A program made the position numbers and the translations under genes. From Pseudosporangium ferrugineum (GTDB taxonomy: Bacteria > Actinomycetota > Actinomycetes > Mycobacteriales > Micromonosporaceae), in NCBI RefSeq assembly GCF_003002065.1, contig NZ_PVZG01000022.1, positions 43,466 to 107,465 on the forward strand: a stretch of 64,000 nt of DNA, read 5' to 3'. The stretch's first letter is position 1. Every line of letters begins with the position of its first letter. Below are positions 16,795 through 25,705 of the stretch, in pieces. The notes below the pieces were generated by a model. That model was given only the letters and a program-made list of their open reading frames with translations, was not told the origin of the DNA and searched no databases.

Positions 16795-17892
16795 GTGCCG
16801 ATCGAGTCGCTCGTCGCGCACGTCACGCATCAGATGATCCGGCTGTGCGAGGTGACGCACGCCGATCCCGCCGCCTCCGCCGACCTCGTCGCCGACCTCC
16901 TCGGAAGCGCCGGCAACCGTCCGCTCGCCGCCGGACCCGGCTGGGCCTCCGACATCGCGGACGACCATACCCCGATCGAGTTCTCCGTCGCCTTCGACCG
17001 CGACGGCCCGCCCGTGCTGCGCCTGCTCGCCGAGGCCGGGGTCACAGACCCGGCCACCCCCGCCGGCCTCGCGCCGGCCCTGTCCTTCGTGCGGCGGCAG
17101 GCCCCGCGGCACGGGCTCAGCCTCGAACGCCTCGAACGGGTCCTCGACCTGTTCGCGACCGACCGGCCGCAGGGCGCCTTCGGCATGTGGCACTCGCTGA
17201 TCCTGCGCTCACTGCCCGAGTTCAAGGTCTACCTCAACCCGGAGCTCCACGGCGTCGCCCGGTCCGTCCCGCTGGTCCACGAGGCCCTCGACCGGCTCGG
17301 GGCCGGGGCGGCCTTCCGGACGGTGCGCGAGGAGGGGCTGCGGCCGGGCCGGCTCGGCGAGGCCGACCGCCTGACCTTCTTCGCCCTCGACCTGCACGAC
17401 AGACCCACGGCCCGGATCAAACTGTACGTGTCCCAGCACGACGCGACCCTCGCCGACGTGGCCCGCGCGGCGGCCGTGGTCCCGGGCGTGGACCCGGCCG
17501 AAGTGGCGGGGTTCTGCGAACTGGGCGCCGGATCCGCCGGGCCCTACGACGGGCGCCCCATCATCAGCAGCTACACGTTCCGCCCCGGAGCGGAACAGCC
17601 CGTCGGCTACAGCGTGTACGTGCCGATCCGCAGCTACGTCGCCGACGACCGGGAGGCGTACGACCGCGTCCGGGAGCTGCTGATCCGCCACGGCTTCGCG
17701 CCGGACCGGCTCGCACCGGCCGTACGAGCGGTGACCGACCGGCCGCTCGAGGACGGCGTGGGGCTGATCGCGCACGTGTCGCTGCGCGTGGGGCCGCCCC
17801 GGCCGGGTGTGTCCGTCTATCTGTCGTCCGAGGCGTACGCCGTCAGCAGCCCCCGGTCGGGGCAGGGCTGGTCCGGCAGCCGCGTCGCCTAG
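16795..17892 (+). CDS. DMATS-type indole (tryptophan) prenyltransferase
   Basis: 365 aa. The length and layout match bacterial ABBA-fold prenyltransferases of the DMATS/CymD/IptA group: EFSVAF early, RLKxY-like ARIKLYVSQ in the middle, PIISSYTFRPG, then VSVYL near the end. These alternate hydrophobic/basic strands build the diphosphate-binding barrel. The enzymes attach dimethylallyl to the indole ring of tryptophan without metal-binding DDxxD motifs. GTG 16795 has GGAGG four bases upstream; GTG 16768 in frame is an alternative. The tryptophanase gene follows after 29 bp, so prenyl-tryptophan is the likely product. Confidence 0.85.
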   Translation: MPIESLVAHVTHQMIRLCEVTHADPAASADLVADLLGSAGNRPLAAGPGWASDIADDHTPIEFSVAFDRDGPPVLRLLAEAGVTDPATPAGLAPALSFVRRQAPRHGLSLERLERVLDLFATDRPQGAFGMWHSLILRSLPEFKVYLNPELHGVARSVPLVHEALDRLGAGAAFRTVREEGLRPGRLGEADRLTFFALDLHDRPTARIKLYVSQHDATLADVARAAAVVPGVDPAEVAGFCELGAGSAGPYDGRPIISSYTFRPGAEQPVGYSVYVPIRSYVADDREAYDRVRELLIRHGFAPDRLAPAVRAVTDRPLEDGVGLIAHVSLRVGPPRPGVSVYLSSEAYAVSSPRSGQGWSGSRVA

Positions 17893-17921
17893 CACCGCTC
17901 GTCACCGGTAGGAGAAATGTC

Positions 17922-19310
17922 GTGCCCGAGGAAGCTTTTCCGTTGCTGCCGCCGTACCGGATCAAGGTTGTCGAACCGATCCCGTTCCTGACCGCGGGGC
18001 AGCGCCGGGAGGCGTATGCGGCGGCCGGCTACAACCCGTTCAACCTGCGCGCCGACCAGATCACCGTGGACCTGCTCAGCGACTCGGGCACGGGAGCCAC
18101 GTCGTCCGCCCAGGAAGCGGCCGCGGCGCGCGGCGATGAGTCGTACGCGGGGGCCCGGTCCTGGTTTCCCTTCCGCGACGAGGTGCGCGACCTGACCGGC
18201 TATCCGCACGTCCTGCCGGTGCACCAGGGCCGCGCCGCCGAACGCATCGTCTTCTCCACCATCCTGCGCCCGGGGCAGATCTGCCTGAGCAACACCCACT
18301 TCGACACCACCCACGCCAACGTCGAACTGGCCGGCGCCGAGGCCCGCGACCTGCCCACCCCGAGGGCGCTCGACCTGGACAGCGACGACCCGTTCAAGGG
18401 CGACGTCGACCTCGACGCGCTGGAACGCACCCTCGCCGGTCCGGACGGCGAACGCGTCGGCCTGGTGCTGATGACCATCACGAACAACGGCCTCGGCGCC
18501 CAGCCGGTGTCGATGGCCAACCTGACCGCGGCGAGCGAACTGTGCCGCCGCTACCGGGTGCCGTTCTGGCTGGACGCGGCCCGGTTCGCCGAGAACGCCT
18601 GGCTGGTCCGCGAGCGCGAACCCGGCTACGCGGACCTGAGCCCCCGCGAGATCGCCACCCGGGCGTTCCAGCTCGCCGACGGCTGCGTCATCAGCCTCAA
18701 GAAGGACGGGCTGGCACCGGTCGGCGGCGTCATCGGCGTCCGCGACCCCGACATCTTCGCCACGTGCGAGGCCAACCTGATCGCCACCGAGGGCTTCTCC
18801 ACGTACGGCGGCCTGGCCGGCCACGACCTCGAACGCCTCGCGGTCGGCCTCCGCGAGGTCGTGGACGAGGACTACCTGCGCTCCCGGGCGGCGTCGACGG
18901 CCCGCCTGGCCCGCCTCATCAACGAGGCAGGCGTCGACACGGTGCAGCCGGCGGGCATCCACGCCCTGTACCTCAACGCGGGCCGCCTCCTGCCCCACCT
19001 CGACCCGGGCCGCTTCCCGGGCCACGCCCTGGCGAGCCAGCTCTACCTCACCGGCGGCATCCGCTGCGCCGAGCTGGGCTCGCTCTACCTCGGCGAACTG
19101 AACGACGACCACCAACTCGTCCGCCCGGCCCCGTTCGAACTGGTCCGGCTGGCGATCCCCCGCCGGGTCTACACCGAAGCCCACCTCGAGTACGTGGCCA
19201 GAACCCTGGGCGAGATCGCAAAGCAACCGGACCAGGTCCCGGGCTACCGAATCACCGCGGCGCCCCGGGTGCTACGCCACTTCAAGGTCCGGCTCGAGCC
19301 CGCGGTGTAG
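17922..19310 (+). CDS. Tryptophanase / tyrosine phenol-lyase family PLP enzyme
   Basis: 462 aa, full length for beta-eliminating lyases. PLP-binding Lys is K261 in ISLKKDGLAPVGG, matching the SxKKD motif of tryptophanase. Other signatures are DLLSDSGTGATS, VHQGRAAERIVF and PFWLDAARFAENA. The reaction is tryptophan to indole, pyruvate and ammonia. Placed after an indole prenyltransferase, it probably cleaves prenyl-tryptophan to a prenylindole, as reported for the Streptomyces ipt system. GTG 17922 has AGGAG seven bases upstream. Tyrosine phenol-lyase activity cannot be excluded by eye. Confidence 0.9.
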   Translation: MPEEAFPLLPPYRIKVVEPIPFLTAGQRREAYAAAGYNPFNLRADQITVDLLSDSGTGATSSAQEAAAARGDESYAGARSWFPFRDEVRDLTGYPHVLPVHQGRAAERIVFSTILRPGQICLSNTHFDTTHANVELAGAEARDLPTPRALDLDSDDPFKGDVDLDALERTLAGPDGERVGLVLMTITNNGLGAQPVSMANLTAASELCRRYRVPFWLDAARFAENAWLVREREPGYADLSPREIATRAFQLADGCVISLKKDGLAPVGGVIGVRDPDIFATCEANLIATEGFSTYGGLAGHDLERLAVGLREVVDEDYLRSRAASTARLARLINEAGVDTVQPAGIHALYLNAGRLLPHLDPGRFPGHALASQLYLTGGIRCAELGSLYLGELNDDHQLVRPAPFELVRLAIPRRVYTEAHLEYVARTLGEIAKQPDQVPGYRITAAPRVLRHFKVRLEPAV

Positions 19311-19865
19311 CCCTCACCTCAGTCGGCCGTGCGCCGGTTCGGCGTTCGCGCGGTCGACCGGTCGCCGACTTGGCGTTCGCCCGGTCGGTTGGCCGCTTGC
19401 CGGCTTGCCGTCGGACGGCCGTTCGCCCCGAGCGGCCGTCCTCGGTGCGACCCTTGAGCCCGACTTCGATCCCAGACTCGACCGGCCCTGGGACGCTGAC
19501 CGCTCCAGCGCCACCGCCGACCGCGGGTGCGCGCCGCACTGCCCGCCGCGCCGTCGCACCGCCGCGCCGCCGTGGACCGCCGCACCGCCGCCATGGACCG
19601 CCGCGCCGCCATGGACCGCCGCGGCTGCCGCGTCCCTTCGGCGCCCGCCGACCGTGGGCATACCGAACGTCGACGCCCCACCCGCCGCTGGCGCCCACCC
19701 GCCGCTGGCGCCCACCCGCCGCTGGCGCCCACCCGCCGCTGGCGCCCACCCGCCGCTGGCGCCCACCGACCGCTGGCGCCCACCGGCCGCCGGGGCCGAT
19801 CGATCGCCGGCGCCCATCCGCACTTCCCGCCCTCACCCGCGCCGCGCCGACGAGGTAGCGCGGGG
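19311..19865. repeat. 555-bp gene-free repeat region including a 17-bp tandem array
   Basis: No convincing gene is seen between the tryptophanase and the conservon GTPase. About 19330-19420 has degenerate copies of a TTCGCCCGGTCG-like word; about 19570-19640 has three copies of an 18-21 bp ATGGACCGCCGC word. From 19684 to about 19796 seven head-to-tail copies of a 17-bp unit (GCCGCTGGCGCCCACCC) occur, the last two diverged. Because 17 is not a multiple of three, any reading frame across it cycles through all frames, which argues against coding. Possible roles are transcription buffer, protein-binding array or simple slippage expansion. Confidence 0.8.
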
Positions 19866-20420
19866 TCAGGCTGCCGTGGGCAGCTTGGCCAGGACGTGCT
19901 GGAGCAACCGGATCAGCGCGTCCAGGGCGGAATCCCGCTGGCGGGCGTCGCACCGGGTCAACGGCACGTCGGCGCTCAGCTGGAGCGCCGATCGGATCTC
20001 GTCGTCGGTGTAGGCGCACTCGCCGTAGAACGTGTTGACGGCCACCACGAACGGGATGCCGCGCCGCTCGAAATAGTCGATGGAGGCGAAGCTCGCGGGC
20101 AGCCGGCGCGTGTCGACCAGCACCACGGCACCGAGGGCGCCCTGCGCGAGCTCGTCCCACATGAACCAGAAGCGGTCCTGTCCCGGCGTACCGAAAAGGT
20201 AGAGCACCACCTCGGCGTTGATCGTGATCCGGCCGAAGTCCAGGGCGACCGTGGTGCGCGTCTTCTCCTCGAGCCCGGCCAGGTCGTCCACCCCGACGCT
20301 GGCCTCGGTCATGACCTCCTCGGTGGTCAGCGGCGAGATCTCGCTGACCGAGCCGACCAGCGTCGTCTTGCCGGCGCCGAAGCCACCGGCCACGACCACC
20401 TTGGCGGATGTGCGTTCCAT
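19866..20420 (-). CDS. Conservon small Ras-like GTPase (CvnD/MglA-like)
   Basis: 184 aa. G1 is GGFGAGKTT, the switch II region is LFGTPGQDRFWFMWDEL, and a VNTF element stands where NKxD is expected, as usual in the CvnD subfamily. These GTPases work with roadblock and DUF742 proteins downstream of a membrane kinase-like protein and resemble a eukaryotic G-protein module in design. ATG 20420 is the first Met before G1. It is the last of four minus-strand genes. The 112-bp gap to the DUF742 gene is the longest in the set. Confidence 0.93.
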   Translation of the reverse strand: MERTSAKVVVAGGFGAGKTTLVGSVSEISPLTTEEVMTEASVGVDDLAGLEEKTRTTVALDFGRITINAEVVLYLFGTPGQDRFWFMWDELAQGALGAVVLVDTRRLPASFASIDYFERRGIPFVVAVNTFYGECAYTDDEIRSALQLSADVPLTRCDARQRDSALDALIRLLQHVLAKLPTAA

Positions 20421-20532
20421 ATAGCGTGTCAGTCCTCGGTCAGGGTCGCGGAGGCCGCTGGGCAGCGCCTCGATGCCGGGTCGGTGGTGGTGCGGGGGTA
20501 CGGGATGGCGGCCCCTGCTCGCCGCTGCGGGT

Positions 20533-20901
20533 TCACAGGCGCTGCAGCCCGCCGAGCAGTGTCTCCAGCAGGGCGCGATCGTAGACCGTCCGCTGCGCGG
20601 CGGAGCCGAGGGCCACATAGTCCTGTTCGAGCAGGATGTCCACCAGCACCTTCACCACGGTGAGCGGCCGCTGCAGATAGGCGGAGATCTCCGCGATGGA
20701 CATCCACTGCCGGCACTGCCACAGGATCTCCCGGTACTCCGGCTCGAGCACGGTCGTGTCGGCCGGCAGCGCGACCACCTGCGTGGCCAGATCCAGCGAC
20801 GCGTTGCGCGGCGTCGTGCGGCCGTTCACCAGCACATACAGGGGTACGAGCTGCCCCTGCTCGGCGTCGTCCCGGTGCCGCCGGGCGTCGAAATCCATCA
20901 T
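20533..20901 (-). CDS. DUF742 protein (CvnC)
   Basis: 122 aa, the normal DUF742 length. Recognisable elements are PLYVLVNGRTTPRN near the N-terminus and an HTH-like block MSIAEISAYLQRPLTVVKVLVDILLEQDYV. The start ATG shares one base with the stop of the roadblock gene (TGATG), so the two are coupled. In conservons this protein couples kinase-like and GTPase subunits, with a winged-helix-like fold of unproven DNA binding. Confidence 0.9.
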   Translation of the reverse strand: MMDFDARRHRDDAEQGQLVPLYVLVNGRTTPRNASLDLATQVVALPADTTVLEPEYREILWQCRQWMSIAEISAYLQRPLTVVKVLVDILLEQDYVALGSAAQRTVYDRALLETLLGGLQRL

Positions 20902-21323
20902 CAACGCCCGGCATGCCCGTTGACCGATGCTTGCGGAGTCCGTCGCTCGGCACCCAGGTACTGGCCGATCCGCGTGACGAGCCGGCCCATCTCGTACGCC
21001 ACCGTGCCCATGTCCACCTCTTCGTCGCCGAGCACCGCCAGGCGCGCGTTCTCCCCGGCCGAGGCGATGAACAGCGTACGGTCGTGGAACTCGACGATGA
21101 TCTGGTCGACGGGCCCGCTCTCGAAGCGGCGCCCGACCCCGGCCCCCACGCTGTACAACGAGGACGCGGCAGCGGCCAGCAGCTCGGCGGCGTCCTGCGG
21201 CAGCGACCGGGACTTCTGCACGACGAGTCCGTCGGTCGACAGCACGAGCGCGTGCAGCACCTGGTCCACGGCCGTGAGCTCGTCGAGCATCCAGGTGAGG
21301 TCGTTGTGAGCGGTCGGTTCCAT
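20901..21323 (-). CDS. Roadblock/LC7 protein (CvnB)
   Basis: 140 aa. The roadblock/LC7 fold is indicated by LTWMLDELTAVDQVLHALVLSTDGLVVQKS and later IIVEFHDRTLFIASAGENARLAVL. In MglB-like partners this fold regulates the adjacent GTPase. ATG 21323 is preferred for its GGGAAGAG leader; ATG 21365, overlapping the kinase stop (ATGA), is an in-frame alternative adding 14 residues. It lies between the kinase and DUF742 genes in standard conservon order. Confidence 0.9.
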   Translation of the reverse strand: MEPTAHNDLTWMLDELTAVDQVLHALVLSTDGLVVQKSRSLPQDAAELLAAAASSLYSVGAGVGRRFESGPVDQIIVEFHDRTLFIASAGENARLAVLGDEEVDMGTVAYEMGRLVTRIGQYLGAERRTPQASVNGHAGR

Positions 21324-21361
21324 GGCTCTTCCCGTCTGTGTCGGTTGCGGTGCGGGTGCGG

Positions 21362-24300
21362 TCATTCGCTGCGGCGGCCGGGCGGAACATCGCCCCCGTC
21401 GGACGGGACGTCGCCGCCGTGTGGCGAGGCGGTGCCGCCGTGGGGCGGAACGGTGCCGCCGTGGGGTGAAGCGGTGCCGCCGTGGGGCGGAACGGTGCCG
21501 TCGTTGTGCGGAATGGTGCCGCTGTGGGGCGGGGCGCTGCTGCTGTGCGGAATGGTGCCGCTGTGGGGTAGGGCGCTGCTGGTGCGGGTTGAGGCGGTGC
21601 CGTTGTACGGCGTGGCGGTGCCGCGGTGCGGGGCAGGGGTGTCACTGGCGTGGCGGTTCGGCGAGGGAGCCGCGTGGGCTGTGTGGCCGGGAGGAACGAG
21701 GTCGCCCGTGCCGCGTCGGGCCAGGCCGGGGTCACCCGTGCGCTGGCTCGGCGGGGGAGCGATGCCGGGGGTGCCGGTCGGCGGTGTGATGTCGCCGGTG
21801 CGGTGGCCCGGCGGTGTTGTCCCGCCGGGAGCGCCGCTCGGCAGGTTGAGGTCTCCCGTGCGGCCGGCGCGCCAGCCCTGCTGGTAGCTGGCCAGGCGGT
21901 TGCGGGCGGTTTCCGGCGAGTGCGCCGGCCCGGTGGCCTGGCTCTCCAGGGGCTGTTCCTTGAGCTGGTGCGCGAGATTCTCCTGAGGACGGCGCTGCGG
22001 CAGCGGCGGCCGGGTGGGGCCGCCCGCCGCACTCGCCGCAGGCTCGGTGGTCTCCGCCCGGGCCTCGGTCGGGGCCCCGGACTGCCTGCCGGGAACGCCC
22101 GCCTGCTGCCCCGAACCAGTCCACTGACCCGCGCCCGCATGACCCGTGCCCGCCGGGAGGCCCGTGCCCGCATGGCCCGCGCGCGCCGGGAGATCCGTGC
22201 CCGGGTGGCCCGCGCCCGCCTGCTGACCCGCGCCCGGGTGGCCCGTGCCTGCCTGCTGGCCCGTGCTTGCCGGGGAGCTCACGCCCGCCGTGGGGCGGCC
22301 GTTGTGGGCGCCCGGCAGCCCGGACGGCGCCGGGTGCGGTGCGGTCGGCGCGGACGTCGGGGCGCCCGGCGGGGGTGGCCAGATGCCCGGTGCCGCCTGG
22401 CCGCCGGAGGGTGCGCTCGGTGCGGTGGGGGAGGCGGTGGGAGCCGTGGCCGGCGTGCCGACGGTCGGGTGCGGGGCGGTCCGCTCCTGGGCGAGGGATT
22501 GCCGGGCTCCGTGCGTACCGTTGGAGGCTGCCGGGGCCGCGGCCGACCGGTCGCGGGACGCCGGGACCGTCACCGCCTGCGGGCCGTCCTCGCCGAGCTC
22601 GTCGAAGGGGTCGACGGTCAGGGTGCGGCGCTCGTCGCCGGGCTCGTTCGTGATCCGGCGCAGGTCCTCGCCGGAGGCGATCGCGCTCGCCGGCAGCAGC
22701 ACCACGGCCAGCACGCCGCCGTACGCCGAGGTGCGGAGCGTGACCTGCATGTTGCCGCGCTTGGCGAGCTCCGCGACGACCCAGAGGCCGATCTGCGCGC
22801 CGCCCTTCAGGCCGCTCAGGTCGGGCGTCGGCGCGGTGGCCAGCAGGACGTTCGCGGCCTCCATGGCTTCCGGCGGCATGCCCACGCCGGCGTCCTCGAT
22901 CTCGATCACCACGCCGTTGTGCGCCTGGGTGCAGCTCATCCACACCTCGGACTCCGGCGGGGAGAAGACCAGGGCGTTGTCCAGCAGCTCCGCCACCAGG
23001 TGGGTGATGCCGGCGATGGACGCGCCGCTGATCGCGATCTCCGGCGTGCGACGCAGCGTGACCCGCTGGTACTGCCGGGTCTCGGCGACCGCCCCGAGCA
23101 GCACGCGGCGCACCGGCACGGGTCGGGGGAACCGCCGCCCGGCCTGCCCACCGGCCAGGATGATGAGGTTCTCGAGGAACCGGCGGGTCTGGGTCAGCTG
23201 GTGGTTGATGTCGAACAGCTCGCCGAGGATCTGCTCGTCGCCGATCCGGTTCTGCAGATCCTCGATGACCTTGAGGCCGTGCTGCAGCGGACGCTGGGGC
23301 CGCCGCGCGACGCCCATGAGCATCGCCATGCCGGCCGCCCGGGTGGTGGCCTCCTCGACGGCGGCGTCGACGGCGGCGCGCATGGACCGGTTGAGCACGG
23401 TGGCGAGGTCACCGATCTCGTCCCGGCCGTAGTCGCGATGCGGCAGCTCGACGCCGAGGTCCACCTTCTCGCGGCGGCGGAGCTTCGCGATGATCGAGGG
23501 CAGGCGCTCGTCGACGACCGTCACCGCGTCCTGTCCCAGCTGCGCCAGGCGTACGGAAAGGGCCCGGTTGACCAGCACCTGCGACTGGCGGACGGCGGAG
23601 ATGATCGCGCCCAGCGCGATGAGCAGGGCGACCGCACTGCCGATCGCGGCGGCGAGCAGCTGGTTGTTGCCGGTGCGCAGCGCGTCGCTGGAGGTCCGGT
23701 CGGCCTGGGTGACGGTCAGCGACACCAGCTGCTCGGCGATCGCGTTGGTGACCGTGTCCCACTGCTCGGCGTTGAGCTGCAACGTCCGTGGGGCGCGCGT
23801 CTTCCACGGGCCCGCGGTGATCAGCGCGTTCTCCGCCGTCACCAGCGACGTCCACTCAGGAGTCGCGGCCATCCGGTTGTACTCGGCTCGCGCGTCCGGG
23901 TGCAGGTGGGGCACGGCCGCGTCGAGGGTCGCGTGGTAGGCGCCGACCATCTTGACGAACTGCAGGTGGTCCTCCGATGCGAGGCCGCGGGAGCCGAAGC
24001 CGCTGGAGATCACCGAGCTGGCCCGCGCCATGAGGTCGCCCGCGCGGAAGGTGTCGGTCGCGGTGATGCCGCCCTGGGTGGCGGTGGCGTCGGGCACGAC
24101 CCGCGCCTGGGTGTCGAACAGTTCGATGGCGGCGTTGACCAGCTCGTCGTAGAACTCGGTGGTCTGCTGGCGCCCGGCGCGGCCGGAGTCGATCGTGCTG
24201 CGGATGCCGGGCAGCCGGTCCAGGCGGTCCGAGAACGCCGCCCACCGTACGTCGATGCTCCGCGGCGCCTTGCTCAGCACCGAGCCGGCGGCCGACCGCA

Positions 24301-24619
24301 GCTTCTCCACGAGCGAGTCGGTCTGCTGCCGCTCGGCGATCAGCTTCGGCAGGTCCTTCGCCGCGTGCGACAGGTAGTCGATGCTCTCGCGCCGTTCGCG
24401 CTGAATGGCGGCGAGGGTGCGGACGGCGGGGATCGACACCTTTCGTACGCCGTTGGCGACCTCGCGGTCGTAGTAGCCGTTGAAGACCAGGTAGGTGGAG
24501 GTGGCGAGCCACAGGACGAGCGCCGCCACACCGGGCACGAGAATGAGGCGGGCGATGCGGCGTTTGATCGATTTCTCCGGGGCCCGCGCAGCCTCGACGG
24601 ATTCGCTTTTGTCGGTCAC
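21362..24619 (-). CDS. Conservon sensor kinase-like protein (CvnA) with NIT domain and long repeat tail
   Basis: 1085 aa. TM1 is about residues 25-47; an extracellular NIT (nitrate/nitrite-sensing) helical domain about 55-310; TM2 about 315-340; a HAMP-like linker; then HATPase_c about 520-640 (LVAELLDNALVFSPPES, IEDAGVGMPPEAM, KGGAQIGLWVVAELA). The final 400 residues are low complexity: Gly/His/Ala-rich stretches and a C-terminal run of heptads PHGGTxx encoded by 21-bp DNA repeats. Start is GTG 24619. It probably senses a small molecule and signals to the roadblock/GTPase set. The tail makes it longer than most relatives. Confidence 0.92.
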   Translation of the reverse strand: MTDKSESVEAARAPEKSIKRRIARLILVPGVAALVLWLATSTYLVFNGYYDREVANGVRKVSIPAVRTLAAIQRERRESIDYLSHAAKDLPKLIAERQQTDSLVEKLRSAAGSVLSKAPRSIDVRWAAFSDRLDRLPGIRSTIDSGRAGRQQTTEFYDELVNAAIELFDTQARVVPDATATQGGITATDTFRAGDLMARASSVISSGFGSRGLASEDHLQFVKMVGAYHATLDAAVPHLHPDARAEYNRMAATPEWTSLVTAENALITAGPWKTRAPRTLQLNAEQWDTVTNAIAEQLVSLTVTQADRTSSDALRTGNNQLLAAAIGSAVALLIALGAIISAVRQSQVLVNRALSVRLAQLGQDAVTVVDERLPSIIAKLRRREKVDLGVELPHRDYGRDEIGDLATVLNRSMRAAVDAAVEEATTRAAGMAMLMGVARRPQRPLQHGLKVIEDLQNRIGDEQILGELFDINHQLTQTRRFLENLIILAGGQAGRRFPRPVPVRRVLLGAVAETRQYQRVTLRRTPEIAISGASIAGITHLVAELLDNALVFSPPESEVWMSCTQAHNGVVIEIEDAGVGMPPEAMEAANVLLATAPTPDLSGLKGGAQIGLWVVAELAKRGNMQVTLRTSAYGGVLAVVLLPASAIASGEDLRRITNEPGDERRTLTVDPFDELGEDGPQAVTVPASRDRSAAAPAASNGTHGARQSLAQERTAPHPTVGTPATAPTASPTAPSAPSGGQAAPGIWPPPPGAPTSAPTAPHPAPSGLPGAHNGRPTAGVSSPASTGQQAGTGHPGAGQQAGAGHPGTDLPARAGHAGTGLPAGTGHAGAGQWTGSGQQAGVPGRQSGAPTEARAETTEPAASAAGGPTRPPLPQRRPQENLAHQLKEQPLESQATGPAHSPETARNRLASYQQGWRAGRTGDLNLPSGAPGGTTPPGHRTGDITPPTGTPGIAPPPSQRTGDPGLARRGTGDLVPPGHTAHAAPSPNRHASDTPAPHRGTATPYNGTASTRTSSALPHSGTIPHSSSAPPHSGTIPHNDGTVPPHGGTASPHGGTVPPHGGTASPHGGDVPSDGGDVPPGRRSE
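21400..21600. repeat. 21-bp tandem repeats encoding PHGGTxx heptads in CvnA
   Basis: The unit GAACGGTGCCGCCGTGGGGCG and close variants recur every 21 bp over about eight copies. In the kinase frame this gives His-containing heptads (PHGGTVP, PHGGTAS, PHSGTIP). The period is a multiple of three and no frame is broken, so length can change without destroying the protein. Confidence 0.75.
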
Positions 24620-24640
24620 TGTGCTCGCGATCTGAGTCGT

Positions 24641-24669
24641 GGGAAAGTGCCCTTGAGCAGCGCTTTCCC
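24641..24669. promoter_or_regulatory. Inverted repeat upstream of the conservon
   Basis: GGGAAAGTGC (24641-24650) faces GCGCTTTCCC (24660-24669), ten-base arms with one mismatch and a nine-base spacer. It starts 22 bp before the CvnA GTG, inside a 250-bp gap with no gene. It may be an operator or a leader hairpin; which protein binds is unknown. Confidence 0.4.
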
Positions 24670-24869
24670 GGTTCCATCCGGGTCTTTCGCGGTACGTGGA
24701 TACGGCTGGATCCGACTCCCTCGGCGTGTGCCTGGGCCCGTGTCGACAGGAGTCCTCATCCTAGCGTCGCCCGTCCGGCGGGCCGGTGCCGCGTTTGTCC
24801 CACGGACGGGTGCAGGGTGCTCATCCGGCGGGTGGAAAGTGCGGCCGCCGGACCGCCACCGACGGGTGC

Positions 24870-25664
24870 TCATGCCGGTGGCGGATCGGTCGGGCCGACG
24901 CCGGCGCAGCGCCGGCCGTCGATCTGGCAGGCCTGGGGTGCCGCGTCCAGCAGGGTGGCGCCCCGGACCTCGAAGGACACCACGACCGAGCCCCCCGCGG
25001 GTACGGACCGGGTGGTGGCGTCCGGGGCGAAGGTCCACGTCGCACCGTCCTGGCGGGCGGTGGCCCCGGAGACGGCGGCGATCTGCAGCGTCGGCCGGGG
25101 CAGCGTGAGGGTCAGCTCCCAGCCGTCGTGGCCGGCCGTGCCGGGGTTGGCGACCGCCACCTCGGCCCGGTAGCCGAGCAGTCCGGTCCCGTTGGCGGCC
25201 GAGTAACGCGCGGTCAGCGCCACGGCCGAGGGCACGGTTGCCCGTTCGGTCGGCCGCGACGACGTCGGGGGCAACAGCGGGGCGCTCGGCCCCGCTCCCG
25301 GCGCGGCCGTCGTCGGCGCGGTTCCGGGGGCCGGCGCCGTGCCGGTCGCCCCGGAGGTGGCGGGGAGGGCCGACGCGGATTCACTGCTGCTGGTGTCCCC
25401 GGCGACCGTGGTACGCGCCGGGGTGTGCGGCGGCAGGGACGACAGGTCGTCCGGCCCCTGGAGCAGCACCGTGACCACGGCGATGGTCCCCCCGATGGCA
25501 AGCAGCGCGCCGAGCACCAGCCAGGTCCTGGCGGTACGACGGGCCTGCCCGGCCGGTTCCAGCCGGGGCTGGGGGCCGGCCTGCGCCGACACCGCCAGCT
25601 TCATGGCCGCGTCCAGCAGGACGACCATGGGGGAACGGCGCTCGCGCCGCGGTGGTTCCGACAT
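24870..25664 (-). CDS. Membrane-anchored protein with CBM2-like extracellular domain
   Basis: 264 aa. A short cytoplasmic N-terminus, one TM helix (about residues 47-67), a Thr/Ala/Pro linker of about 85 residues, and a C-terminal beta domain of about 100 residues. That domain resembles CBM2: LLGYRAEVAVANPGTAGHDGWELTLTLP, then GATWTFAP and VPAGGSVVVSFEVRG. ATG 25664 has GAGGAG nine bases upstream; the upstream ATG 25685 lies over that leader. It is the last gene of the Hsp70-like/LuxR/kinase operon, 41 bp after the kinase. A glycan- or wall-binding sensor accessory is an inference. Confidence 0.82.
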   Translation of the reverse strand: MSEPPRRERRSPMVVLLDAAMKLAVSAQAGPQPRLEPAGQARRTARTWLVLGALLAIGGTIAVVTVLLQGPDDLSSLPPHTPARTTVAGDTSSSESASALPATSGATGTAPAPGTAPTTAAPGAGPSAPLLPPTSSRPTERATVPSAVALTARYSAANGTGLLGYRAEVAVANPGTAGHDGWELTLTLPRPTLQIAAVSGATARQDGATWTFAPDATTRSVPAGGSVVVSFEVRGATLLDAAPQACQIDGRRCAGVGPTDPPPA

Positions 25665-25705
25665 GCCGCGCCTCTCCTCATTCATGGCGCGAGCCCCGCT
25701 CGCCG

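Noticed and set aside
19570..19800. Possible CRISPR array
   Set aside because: Units are directly adjacent with no unique spacers and no cas genes are present.
19314..19823. Minus-strand open frame with 17-residue repeats over the 17-bp array
   Set aside because: A 17-bp array automatically yields a 51-bp, 17-residue repeat in any open frame; no start with leader and no domain.
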